NCBI GenBank assembly: GCA_029449235.1
Contig: JANATG010000007.1
Location: 2,418,001 to 2,482,000, forward strand
Direction: 5' to 3'
Source: Linnemannia schmuckeri
Taxonomy: Eukaryota > Mortierellomycota > Mortierellomycetes > Mortierellales > Mortierellaceae
DNA length: 64,000 nt
Below the pieces are notes generated by a model. That model did not search any database. It was not told where the DNA came from and saw only the letters and a list, made by a program, of their open reading frames with translations. Made by a program: the position numbers and the translations under genes. Shown one piece after another: positions 31,192 to 40,826 of the stretch; position 1 is the stretch's first letter; each line of letters opens with the position of its first letter.

Positions 31192-31904
31192 TGCGTGGAT
31201 GGAACAAGTGTTGGAAGGGAGAGAGTGAATGAGGGGAGGGGTTGAAGAAGTGAAAAAAGTGGGGAGGTGTGGAGAGGTGTGGAAGGTGGAGAGGAAGAGA
31301 ATGTGGAAGTCGAAAAGTAAAAAGTTTGGCCCTGGCGCATGGGCTCGATGCTGCTTGAGGGGCGCATGATTTGATTTGTGTGCTTTCTTTGCCACCAAAC
31401 GCAAACTTAGCACGAGCTTGGCCGTGGCAGGAACATCATCTCAGCAGATGCCTCCGTGACGGGAATGTTCACACGGAGGAGCACCTTCATCTCTCAACTT
31501 TAAGGATGCTGTCTATTAAAGACTGAAGGGCGCGGTGCTTTAGGTGCCAAAAGAAACAAAGAAAAAAAGAAAAAAAAAAAGTGATCTTTAGTCTCCGGCT
31601 ACTGTAATGCAACTGGACGCCATGAAAATAATGCGGTTGGTGAGCAGTTGAAACTTTCGATGTCCATGTCTCAGGAACCCGAGAGCCTGGGGGCACGGTC
31701 GAAAGAAATACACAATGTTACCCAAGGGAGATGTATTAAACTTGTATAATCCATCGACAATAATTGTGCGAACACACCAAACACGTAAATAAAATACATA
31801 AACAAAATTCCTTCCACGCTCCCTGTACCCATTATCAATCCTTCACAACAACCAATTCTTCTCCTTCTGCACATTCCCTCTCATCCTTTTCTTACTCTCA
31901 TTCG
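31192..31904. other. Divergent region between copy 6 and the plus-strand stub
   Basis: Holds the leader of copy 6 (purine-rich on the plus strand) and, right of 31800, a C/T-rich leader for the plus-strand fragment. No other gene supported. Confidence 0.45.
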
Positions 31905-32114
31905 ATGGATCCCTTATCCTGCCTGTCAGCCGAGTGCTTCGAGTGCTTCGAGTGCATCCTTACGGCACTCGTCAACGACAACAGCTGTTTCACATTTGCC
32001 GCCTTCCTTCAGATCAACCGTTATTTTGCCGTCCCCGCCCTCCCTTACCTTTATAAGGATTCATACCGACTCGCGCCCTACGAGGAGGGTGCTTTTGCAT
32101 GTTGTAAAGAATAG
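31905..32114 (+). pseudogene. Plus-strand F-box family stub (N-terminal 69 aa)
   Basis: Starts with the family signature MDPLSCLSAECFECFECIL at 31905, preceded by a typical C/T-rich leader. It covers the F-box-like region through NRYFAVPALPYLYKDSYRL and stops at 32114. No family sequence follows on this strand; instead the 3' end of relic B lies convergently at once. The repeated ECFECFEC comes from a 9-base tandem duplication (GAGTGCTTC, about 31931-31955). It could still be expressed as a bare F-box peptide of 69 aa, but truncation by rearrangement is simpler. Confidence 0.75.
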
Positions 32115-32181
32115 GTACAGATCACAGGTCGTTCGTTCCTACATTATTATAATTAAGATAAATATCTTCACACTCTTATTA

Positions 32182-34349
32182 CTAGCGTCGCGTTGCGCGC
32201 CGAACGTCACTGGAAACCCTTGGATCCCAAAGCATGAAAACCCGCTCGCCTTGGAAATGGATACTGAAATTCCAAACCTCCTTCTTGTCCATAACCCACT
32301 CCATCCAAGGATACATGCCCAACTGGACTTGCTCTTCAATAGAAGGGGGAGAGTAGGAGAGTGACAGACCAAGGAACTGTTTGGAGGGGGTGTGAAGGGT
32401 GTGAGCGATCGCCGTGGGAGAGATGCCGCTGCAGCCGTGGAAGGTGACGTTGCGAATGGTGGAACACATTCACACAGGAGGAGGGAAATAACAAAGTCGT
32501 CAAAAATCCAGGAGGCAGATAGAGTGAGGTGCCGGAAAGAGCTCAGAACAATGTGGGTTGATGTTTGTTTTTGTAAGTCAGTGTGGTTACTGGCTGCAAA
32601 GCTGGTGATAGTGGTGACGCTGCCAGAAAAATCATCAAGGTTGAGTATTCGGATATGCTCACTGGCGGCAGTGACGTCCGTCATGTTGAAGTCGAGTCGT
32701 TGAAGGACAGGGCATCCTCGAAGCATGCGGAGCTGGGACCGGTAGGTAAATTCGCCTGTGAGCTTCAGTTCCGTCAATAGGGGCAAGTGCCAGTCCCATG
32801 TCCAGAGCGGAGCAGCGCCGCCATCATAGAAAGTATCCAACTCCTCAACGGGAGAAATGAAAAGGACGCGCGAGATCCAGCCTCGAAGGAAAGCAGTAAC
32901 GCTTTTAGCTTGGTCGTGGTCTCGAAGGTAGCCGGATGGAAGGACAAGGCCGGGAGTCCTTGAAGTTTCAACTTCTCTAAGCTGTTGAGTCGCACTGGAA
33001 GAGAGAGCGGAACCTCATGACAGCGGTAGTCGGTTGTGCTGTCGGAGATGTCCGCTGATACAAGGTTGGGGCACTGAGCAAACATAAAGGGATCGAGCAC
33101 CAGGCGGGTTCCGTTGCCATTTATCTGGAGATTTTTGAGGCGTATGTTGACCCACCCGCGTCCGATATGGCAGGTGGGGAACACCTTTCCTTCACAGCCT
33201 AGTCAAAACTCCCCTTGCCAAGCGAGTTCATTTGTATAATCCTCAATCGACGACACTTCTGCAAGAACCGCGGCTCAGCACGAATAGCCTTGTTAAACCC
33301 ACTTCGGTCCTGATAAATCTGCTCAACAAGTCCAAGGTCGACAGTCTGAGGGCTAGCAAGAATCGGCAGACAGTTCTCGCTGTTGATGATGGCCACTTTG
33401 GTAGGAGGAGGTAAGGCTCGATAGAACTGCAGCTTGATCTCGTCAGAAAAGTAGATGTGAAAGCCTATTAACCAAGAAATCGTCTCACAGTACACGTTTT
33501 TGAGGCAATCTAAGTGGCATCATGCATGGGCCTCGACAGACTCGACCATGTTCCGCATGGCCTCATGTGTCCGTACCCTTGAACCCTCATCGACAATGTC
33601 GCCCAACTGATAGACCTCATCCTGCAAAAAGCAAATCTTCTCCTGTCGTCCAAGGCGATCCACCACAGCGCGGTACCGTTGGACATTAGACAGAAGGATA
33701 GTCAAGTATTCGAGCTGATCCATGATAGGGTAGGCAAGAGCCCAAGTCGTCTCGCGCAAGAGACTGATATTGTGAAGATAATAGAAGAGTCCCTTACTTT
33801 CTCGTAGATGTTGGCAAAGTCAATTGTCACCGTCACATCGTCAAATTGACCCTGAAGCTCGACCTCATCCGGGTGCTCCTCAATGTATGTCGATTCCTCA
33901 GACGAGAGGAAGTGGCTGCTAGTCCAGGAGCCATATCCTCGTCTACCGCACCTGGCTTGGTTGATGTGACGGACATGCCTGAGATAATCGAACTGTGTGT
34001 TTGAGGCTGAAGAGGCAAAGAAAGGCGAAGGAAGGAACTGTCTGAGACGCATAGTCAGAAATGGGTGCACGACAGTACTGGTCGTAGAGTCATTGATGCC
34101 AAGAAGGATGCTGTTGCAGCAGGTGCTGCTGGCAAGCAAGGTCTGGGCGAAGAGGGACTTTACAATGGATGTAGCGCCGTGACCGTTGAAAGGGTCGCGG
34201 TAGATAAAAGGGAGGGTGACGGTGACGATGTATCGGCTGACACGAAGGAGGGAGAAAAGAATAAGAAGAGAAGTTTTGTTTCTGTCTCTTTGTTAGTATT
34301 GGATGATTCGTTATAGACACTCCAGAGGTAGTTGCGTTAGGGGGTCCAT
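32182..34349 (-). pseudogene. F-box family relic B (nonsense at codons 13 and 19)
   Basis: The start at 34349 reads MDPLTQLPLECL, followed by TAA at codon 13 (34311-34313) and again at codon 19. Family blocks persist over several frames: FDYLRHVRHINQARCG, WALAYPIMDQLEYLTILLSN, FYRALPPPTKVAIINSENC, FLQKCRRLRIIQMNSLGKGS, GRGWVNIRLKNLQI, CPNLVSADISDSTTDYRCHE, WTWDWHLPLLTELKLTGEFT and a C-terminal VQLGMYPW segment ending near 32182. It is the closest sibling of relic A. It has the same unusual start (MDPLTQLPLECL), the same PPPTK and FLQxCRRLR blocks, the same dead codon 13, and similar 5' flanking DNA. Confidence 0.85.
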
Positions 34350-35588
34350 CTGTTTTTTGCTGAGGTGTGAATGAGAGTGAATGAATATGAGCTGAGAGTG
34401 AGAAAGAGACGAATGCAAAACAGAGATTAGGTGAGGTGGAAGGGTATGGATTGGTAATTAGATGAATGGATGAAGGGAGTGTGAATTGTTGAATGGCAGA
34501 AGGGAAAAGGCGAAAGGGTGTAGAGGAGAGAAGAAAGGAGAAGAGAAGGATGGCAAAGACAAAAAGGGAGGATACAAGTGCGGCAGGTTTACTTTATGCT
34601 CTCTTTTTTCCTTTTTTTCGGTTTTCTTTTCGGGCCAAGTACTGATGTGGATCGTACATAAAAATAAGGGATGTCTGTTGCCACCAAACTATCATCCCCG
34701 CTGTCCAGACCAGCAAGCAGTCAGCGGACAAACAAAGAAACAATTGAAGGGCCGCAACATCCCATTTCCCTTGTACCCGCAATCAAAACATAAAATACTG
34801 TAAATAACAGAACAAAACAAAAAAAAAAAAAAAAAAAAAAAAAGGTCCATGATGCTTAAGTGGAGCGAGAGAGAGGGGGGAGAGATTTTTTTTGTGAATA
34901 GAAGGGAGGGAAAGGAATGCGAATGTGGATGTGTGCATGTAGAGATTTGGGTGAATGAGAAAAAGTGACAAATGCAAAACAGAAGGAGAGAGGATGTCGA
35001 ATGTTCGATTGTTTTGTCTAAAATGAGGCTGGCGTGGCAATTGTTTCAGTTTCGAACTTTATTCGTCTCAGTAATGGATAACACTGAGGATCAGGTTTTG
35101 TTGTGAAAAGAAAGACAAGGGCAAGTCTCACCTTTTGAATTCTCCCTTCTGACTGCGGCACGACCTTGGTTGTCCTCGCAGCAGCACAGAACAAACAAAG
35201 ATGGGAGAGAACATGCATGGGATCGTTGTTTCTGATGTGTTTGCAAGATAGGGGTTATCTTTTTTTTTCTTCTTGACCCCATGTCGATGCACAACAGCCC
35301 CGCAACTTAGAGTGAATTTTCTCTTCTCTGTGCAGTAATTTCTCTGCACCACTAAAAATGGAATGGAATGAGAGAAGAGGACGAGGAGAGAAAGAGAGAA
35401 GAAAGAAAGGAAATGTGAAAGCGGATGGGAGGATGTGCCGAGGAGAAAGAGAAATGACCAAAGAAAAGAGAAATTAAACATGAAGGCAAAGAGAGTACTG
35501 CTGCTGTTTTTTATGTTGGTACAATGGAGCAACGTACTTTGTTTTGTTGCCGTCTGTGTGCGTTTGGGTCTTCTTTTTAGCTCTGATT
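34350..35588. other. Intergenic region with a solo leader and A25 run
   Basis: The 5' flank of relic B runs to about 34560. A second leader-like block lies at 34850-34990 (it shares AAATGCAAAACAGA with relic B's flank). It ends on its left side at a minus-strand ATGGACC (34844-34850) that runs straight into a 25-base homopolymer (A run on plus, 34819-34843). No gene body follows. The rest (35000-35588) has no supported gene. Confidence 0.5.
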
Positions 35589-36612
35589 TTACGACGGTGT
35601 CTCTTCCGGAATCTCTTTATCCTTACGAATAAGGTACTCTCGGCCTGAACGAAACAATCTACTCGCCAATAAATCCGCGCCCTTCTCATACTCATTCTCC
35701 TTATGTTGACAAGGGTGCGGAAACACCCCCCCCCCCCCCCATTCAACATCCTCCTCTTTCGACGGACGCGGTAAAAATAATGTAATCGTGTTAAAAGAAA
35801 ATGGAAGTGTTCCTGCTCTTGTTCTTGCTCTTCCTGCTATAACTATAGCTGTCATCGTCGCCGCCCTAGTTCAAATGGCCTCAATAAACAAGTCTACACC
35901 GACACCATCCCATGCTCGAGGAGTCAGTTTCTAAAGTTTTGGGAACATGTTTTCGACAAACTAGTTCAGTACGGCGAGATCCTCGAAGGACCAGTGGCCA
36001 TTCATGTACAGCCTCCAAAAGTTGGGTGCAACAATACGTTCTAGAGTAGACCCTTCTTCGGCGCCAGGAACAAAGAGGTCGGCCTGGGTGATGACTCGAG
36101 TATGGCGTCCAAATGCAGTCCGCATGTGCAGGAACAATTTCCTCACAGGTGTACGCATGAATGCTGTCAGTAATCTCGACCTCGACCAGGTTAGAGTAGT
36201 GGGAAAGCAGCGAGGGGTCCAAGGCCAGCTTACGCCCTTGTGCATGGATTTCAAAGCGACGCAAGCGGGTAAGATCGGCAGTCCAGGCTCGTCCGAAAAG
36301 GGCCGTTTGATTTGAGTCTCGGTCCGCTTGAAATTTGATAAACAGTGGCTCTAACGTCTCGTTGAATGCAGTTGCGATGGCATCAATATCAGGTAATACG
36401 TCGATGTCGCAGTCGTACAGGCTGAATCTCTCGAGAGGCATCAGCCGACATGTTTTAAAAGGGGTTTGGAGAGGCGGCTGATACAGGGTCACCGTAGACG
36501 AGGCGCCTTCAAGGTTAGACGCAGGGCTGCTGTCGGTAGCGGGCACCAAATTGCCAACGCACCGTATGATGTGCTCCAGACATTCTACCGGTAGGCAAGA
36601 GAGTGGGTCCAT
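35589..36612 (-). pseudogene. F-box family relic with large internal deletions (copy-7 type)
   Basis: The start at 36612 reads MDPLSCLPVECLEHIIRCV, as in copy 7. After about 18 codons it jumps, still in frame, to sequence matching copy 7 from about residue 405 (GNLVPATDSSP versus GNLVLAAGSSP), a loss of about 390 codons. It continues through MPLERFSLYDCDID and TADLTRLRRFEIHAQG to CEEIVP, where a second deletion joins it out of frame to MRTAFGRHTRVITQADLFVP and YMNGHWSFED. A third frame with several stops carries the tail (PRAWDGVGVDLF, then SGREYLIRKDKEIPEE ending near 35589). A C15 run lies at 35726-35740 inside the tail. Three parts, two deletions, clearly non-functional. Confidence 0.82.
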
Positions 36613-36895
36613 GTGTATGGATGTTGGGGTGTTGTGAAGGTGTTGGAAGGGAAATGAGTTTTTTATGGCGAGTAGATGGAAGAGTGCTCATGGCGGTGGC
36701 AGATGATGAGAGGAGATGAATGGTTCTTTTATACTTTCTTATGACTTAAGTGGCGTACAATGTCTCGTTTTGTCGTACATTGATCGTCTGGGCGCTGCGT
36801 TGATTACTCAATCAAAATTCAAAGGATACAAAGAAAAAAAAGGCGAGCATAGAAATATCCATGAATCAAAAACTCGCAGGACTGCAGTGCAGACG

Positions 36896-36935
<40 letters not shown>

Positions 36936-37016
36936 CGGCAACCTCAAGTCATATAACAGAAAAATAAAAACAATAGCGGACAACATTGTTTTAATTTTCA
37001 TTCGCAGGCATGCTAG
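36613..37016. other. Intergenic region with A35 run
   Basis: 5' flank of the deleted relic and 3' side of copy 7. Contains the longest homopolymer of the window, A35 at 36896-36930. No gene seen. Confidence 0.5.
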
Positions 37017-39485
37017 TCAGTAAGCGCCTGTAACCTCCTTGCGGACAATGTACTCTCGCCCTGAAATAAATAGCTGATTGGGCAACTCATCGTCACCCCT
37101 CCGGTAATTTGCATGAGGAAGAGGATACATCCCCAATTTAAACTCTTCATCTGCAGATGGTGGAGGAACGAAAATCGTGGTCGATTTAACGTGACCCCCT
37201 GTCGTCCTAAAAAGTTCGACAAACGAACCGAGAGTAACTCCATCCCATGCCCTTGCACTCATTTGCGAAAGTCTAGGAAACATATTTCCGATAAACTGAT
37301 TCAGCACAGCGGGGTCCTCGAAGGACCAGTGGCCATTCATGTACAGCTTCCAAAGGTTGGGTGCAACAATACGTTCTGGAGTAGACTCTCCTTCGGCGCC
37401 AGGAACAAAGAGGTCGGCCTGGGTGATGACTCGGGTATGGCGTCCAAAGGTAGTCCGCATGTGCAAGGATAAAGTCTCCAGCGCCGGACATCCATGCAGC
37501 ATCTTGAATTCGAACAAGTACGCAAACTCAGAATTCAGCCGCAAAGTCGTCAGAACAGGCAACTGCCAATCCCAAGTCCATCGCGGCCGAATCACAAAAG
37601 GAGGCGACGATATATCATCATCACCTTCATCACCATTGCTCGTATCCTTATCCTCCGCACTGAAAAGACCATAGGATCGCCTCAGCTCGGCAACTGGTGG
37701 GATAAAACAGCACTTGCTCTGCTTCAGAAGAAGCGTCAGCACCTTGAGGTTCTGGGTAGACTTGAGCGTGTCCGGATGGAACCCTAAGGCGGCCAAGCCC
37801 CTCAGCTCCAGTTCATCGACTCGACGCAGACTGGCCGGATGATGAGGAACAATCTCCTCACAGGTGTACGCACGAGTGCTGTCAGTAATCTCGACCTCGA
37901 CCAGGTTGGGGCATTGGACAAGCAGCGAAGAGTCCAAGGTCAGTCGGCACCCCTGTGCATGGATTTCAAGGCGACGCAAGCGGGTAAGATCGGCAGTCCA
38001 GCCTTGTCCGAAAAGAATCGTTCGGATCGGGCCTCGGTCTCCTTGGAATCTGATAAACAGTGACTCCAAAGTGTCGCTGAATGCAGTTGCTATGGCATCA
38101 ATGTCGGATATTGTGTCGATGTCGCAGTTGTACAGGCTGACTTTTGCCAGCGGCACCATCTGGCGGGTTCCAAATGCGGCCTTGGGAGGCGGCGGAGGTA
38201 AGGCTGTCGTGGACGAGATACCGTCAGGGTTATGCACAGGACTGCTGCCAGCAGCGAGCACCAAATTGCCAACGACTCCTTGGCCAAGACTAGCCTCCAA
38301 CTCCTGCTTCTCCTGGACAGCCCAATCAAAACACCCTCGCACAACACTCTGTCCACCAAACCTGGACAAACTCCGGCAGCGCTGGAGAAACCCTTGGCTA
38401 ACCACGCTCGGTTCAAGATCCCAGACCTCATGGACAATGCTAAGATCGATGACTTCAAGAAAGGGCGCGATCCGTGGCCAGTTGAGGTTAGTGATGGATC
38501 GTGGCTGGTATGGAGGCAGCATCCTTTGGATCTCTAGGTTGTCGGTCTCGATGGAATCGGTCGAATCGCACCACCGACCGGACGCCATGGCTGGCGAATC
38601 GGAGCTGGTGACAGTCTTAAGACGACCTGGGAAGAGCTGGTGATGATCCTTCACGAACTGAACTAGGCCCCGCATCGCCTTGTCTCTGCACGGTCTGTCC
38701 TTGGTACCGCTCCAACCATACCCACAGCGACCGCATCCAGGATATAAATCGACCGCAACGTGGATGAACTCCAGCTTGCCAAGACGAGCGACAATATCAT
38801 GGTATCGGCGGATGTCGGACAAGGGGATGCTTAACGACACCAGCTGGTCGAGGTTGGGGGAAGCAAGTGCCCAGATGGCCTCCCGGTAGACGACGATTGG
38901 AATAAGAGCGACGGCAAGTGACTTGGGATCACTATGTAGGCTACAGGCGGGGTCGATGTCAACAAGAGGACAGATGCTCATGAATTCGGGCGAGTGGATG
39001 TACTTCATTATCTCGGCAGAATAGGCCTGCTGCCCCGAGGTTAGATAACCGTACGTGCTGTATCTTGAAAATGTGTGTTTGTTAAGATTGACGTTGCGGA
39101 TATGACGGAGACAATCGATTTGAAGCTGATCGGATCCAGAGGTGGTCGCGTTGATGGTAGCTATGGTTGCATCGGTGGTACTGGAGGTGTTGTGGATATC
39201 TAGCTCCAATGCCAAGGCTGGATGCAAGTCGCTGACTGAGATAGTATCGCTGTTAAGGAGTAGCGATTGGACACGAGCCCGGGACCGGGGTACACTGTAA
39301 GGGTGATGTATGTTGTGGTTCATCCTGAGCAAGTCCTCCATCAAAAAAGGGAACACAACCAAGGAGAGGTGTCGGTTGACGAGACGGAGGCGGGTGAGGA
39401 TTCTAACGGATTCACGGCTGTGTGTGCCGATGCATCGTATGATGTGCTCCAAACATTCTACCGGTAGGCGCGAGAGTGGGTCCAT
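37017..39485 (-). CDS. F-box-like/leucine-rich family protein, copy 7
   Basis: Intact intronless ORF, 822 aa, ATG at 39485 (MDPLSRLPVECLEHIIRCI), the shortest full-length member. F-box-like 1-50; CLRHIRNVNLNKH near residue 125; WALASPNLDQLVSLSIPLSD; GCGRCGYGWSGTKDRPC, a Cys-rich block shared with copy 5; LFPGRLKTVTSSD; FLQRCRSLSRF; MVPLAKVSLYNCDID; GQGWTADLTRLRRLEIHAQG; CEEIVPHHPASLRRVDELEL; PPVAELRRSYGL; WTWDWQLPVLTTLRLNSEFA near 633; APNLWKLYMNGHWSFED. It ends SGREYIVRKEVTGAY. The deleted relic to its right side in gene order (35589-36612) and the transposon-split relic (39932-44457) are its nearest relatives, so this corner of the array expanded locally. Confidence 0.88.
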   Translation of the reverse strand: MDPLSRLPVECLEHIIRCIGTHSRESVRILTRLRLVNRHLSLVVFPFLMEDLLRMNHNIHHPYSVPRSRARVQSLLLNSDTISVSDLHPALALELDIHNTSSTTDATIATINATTSGSDQLQIDCLRHIRNVNLNKHTFSRYSTYGYLTSGQQAYSAEIMKYIHSPEFMSICPLVDIDPACSLHSDPKSLAVALIPIVVYREAIWALASPNLDQLVSLSIPLSDIRRYHDIVARLGKLEFIHVAVDLYPGCGRCGYGWSGTKDRPCRDKAMRGLVQFVKDHHQLFPGRLKTVTSSDSPAMASGRWCDSTDSIETDNLEIQRMLPPYQPRSITNLNWPRIAPFLEVIDLSIVHEVWDLEPSVVSQGFLQRCRSLSRFGGQSVVRGCFDWAVQEKQELEASLGQGVVGNLVLAAGSSPVHNPDGISSTTALPPPPPKAAFGTRQMVPLAKVSLYNCDIDTISDIDAIATAFSDTLESLFIRFQGDRGPIRTILFGQGWTADLTRLRRLEIHAQGCRLTLDSSLLVQCPNLVEVEITDSTRAYTCEEIVPHHPASLRRVDELELRGLAALGFHPDTLKSTQNLKVLTLLLKQSKCCFIPPVAELRRSYGLFSAEDKDTSNGDEGDDDISSPPFVIRPRWTWDWQLPVLTTLRLNSEFAYLFEFKMLHGCPALETLSLHMRTTFGRHTRVITQADLFVPGAEGESTPERIVAPNLWKLYMNGHWSFEDPAVLNQFIGNMFPRLSQMSARAWDGVTLGSFVELFRTTGGHVKSTTIFVPPPSADEEFKLGMYPLPHANYRRGDDELPNQLFISGREYIVRKEVTGAY

Positions 39486-39931
39486 GTGTATGGATATTGG
39501 GATGTTGGGAAGGTGTCAGAAGAGGAATGAGTTTTTGGCGATGAGTAAATGGAAGAAGATGCTGATGGCAGAGTGATGAGAGAAGGAGAGATTGTGAAAA
39601 AACAAAAACGGTCGTTCGTATTTCAATGAGTTTGTGACTGTGGTGCCGATGTACGTCTTGTTGGTTTGGTATTATATTTTCACAGCGTAGTGATCAACGT
39701 GATGATCTTCAGCTTACTAAAGATGGAGCCAACAAAAAAAAAAAAAAAGAGGCTAAAAAAAATTCATGAGTCAGGGCCCGCAGCGCCAAGTTGAAGCAAA
39801 AAAAAAAAAATGGGAAAAAGTATCATCGGAGGACGATCAACCCTAAAGTAAGACAGCACAAAAAAGGAAACAAAAGGAAAGATCGACGGCGAATGGACAC
39901 TGGTTTTTTTATTCCCAGGTGTGCTACTCTG
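39486..39931. other. Intergenic region
   Basis: 5' flank of copy 7 and the 3' side of the transposon-split relic. A15 run at 39734-39748 and A12 at about 39799-39810. No gene supported. Confidence 0.45.
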
Positions 39932-40496
39932 ATTCAACCTCAACCTCCTTGGCAACAATATGCTCTCATCCCGAAATAAACAGCTGGTTGGGCAACCCAC
40001 CGATATCCCTTTGATATATTGTATGAGGAAGAAGATAAGGACACATGATCCCAACAAACTAGGACAGAATAGACGGTTCCTCAAAGGGCCAGTGTCCGTT
40101 CATGCGCAGTTTCCAAAGCTTGAGGGCAACAAAACGTTCCTATGATCCGGCTGTAGAAGTCACAAACAAGTCGGACCTGGCGATCACTTGAGTGTGTTTT
40201 CTATGTACGGTCCGTATGTGCAGGGACAATATCGCCATAGTTGCACATCCGTGAAGCATCCTGAACTCGTACAGGTAGGCAAACTCGGTGTTGAGGCGCA
40301 TATTCGTCAGAAAAGTCAACTGCCAGTCCCATGTCCATCGCGGTCGTCGGAGCATCAATGAGGTAAGCTCCTGGATAGACGCACCATGCTCATCCTTGGC
40401 CGTATTCTGATCCACAATCCCGTAGGACCTCTTCAGCTCGTGGACGGGTGTGATAAAACAACGCTTTTTTTACTTAATGGGCAATTTCAGATTAAA

Positions 40497-40568
40497 GAGC
40501 GTCATGGTTGACTTGACTGTTGCCAGGTTGAAGAGCGTCATGATTGACTTGACTGTTGCCAGGTTGAA
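40497..40568. repeat. 36-bp tandem duplication inside the split relic
   Basis: Two copies of a 36-base unit starting GAGCGTCATG, differing at one base (gtcatggttg versus gtcatgattg). On the minus strand it reads as a 12-residue repeat containing NLATVKS. It lies in the region that corresponds to the family's FHPATLxST block. Confidence 0.85.
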
Positions 40569-40681
40569 GGTCAAGGCGCTCGAGCCGCTCAATTCCAGAT
40601 TACTAAGTTGAAGGAAACGGCTTGGCGGACAAGGAACAATATCCTGGCAGTCCAATAGGTATTGTTGGCTGATTGGAGCTA

Positions 40682-40702
40682 GAGGCCGCGCCAATAAGTC
40701 AC
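40682..40702 (+). repeat. Left terminal inverted repeat
   Basis: 21 bp beginning GAGGCCGCGCC, perfect complement of 43029-43049, preceded by TA. Confidence 0.92.
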
Positions 40703-40826
40703 AGGTTTAGAATTATAAATTGAATTGGTCAAATCAGAGTTCCCCTCCTGTGAAAGAACAGAAATGCTCCCTCATTTGAAAGACGAATCATCTTGACATT
40801 CGACCTCTCATTGCGACATCCTTTCT

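Noticed and set aside
22141..34313. Reassigned stop codon (TAA read as Gln) to explain the shared codon-13 stops
   Set aside because: TAA and TAG are the true terminators of other genes here (for example copy 4, PTDSS and the zinc-finger gene end in TAA), and both relics have further frameshifts.
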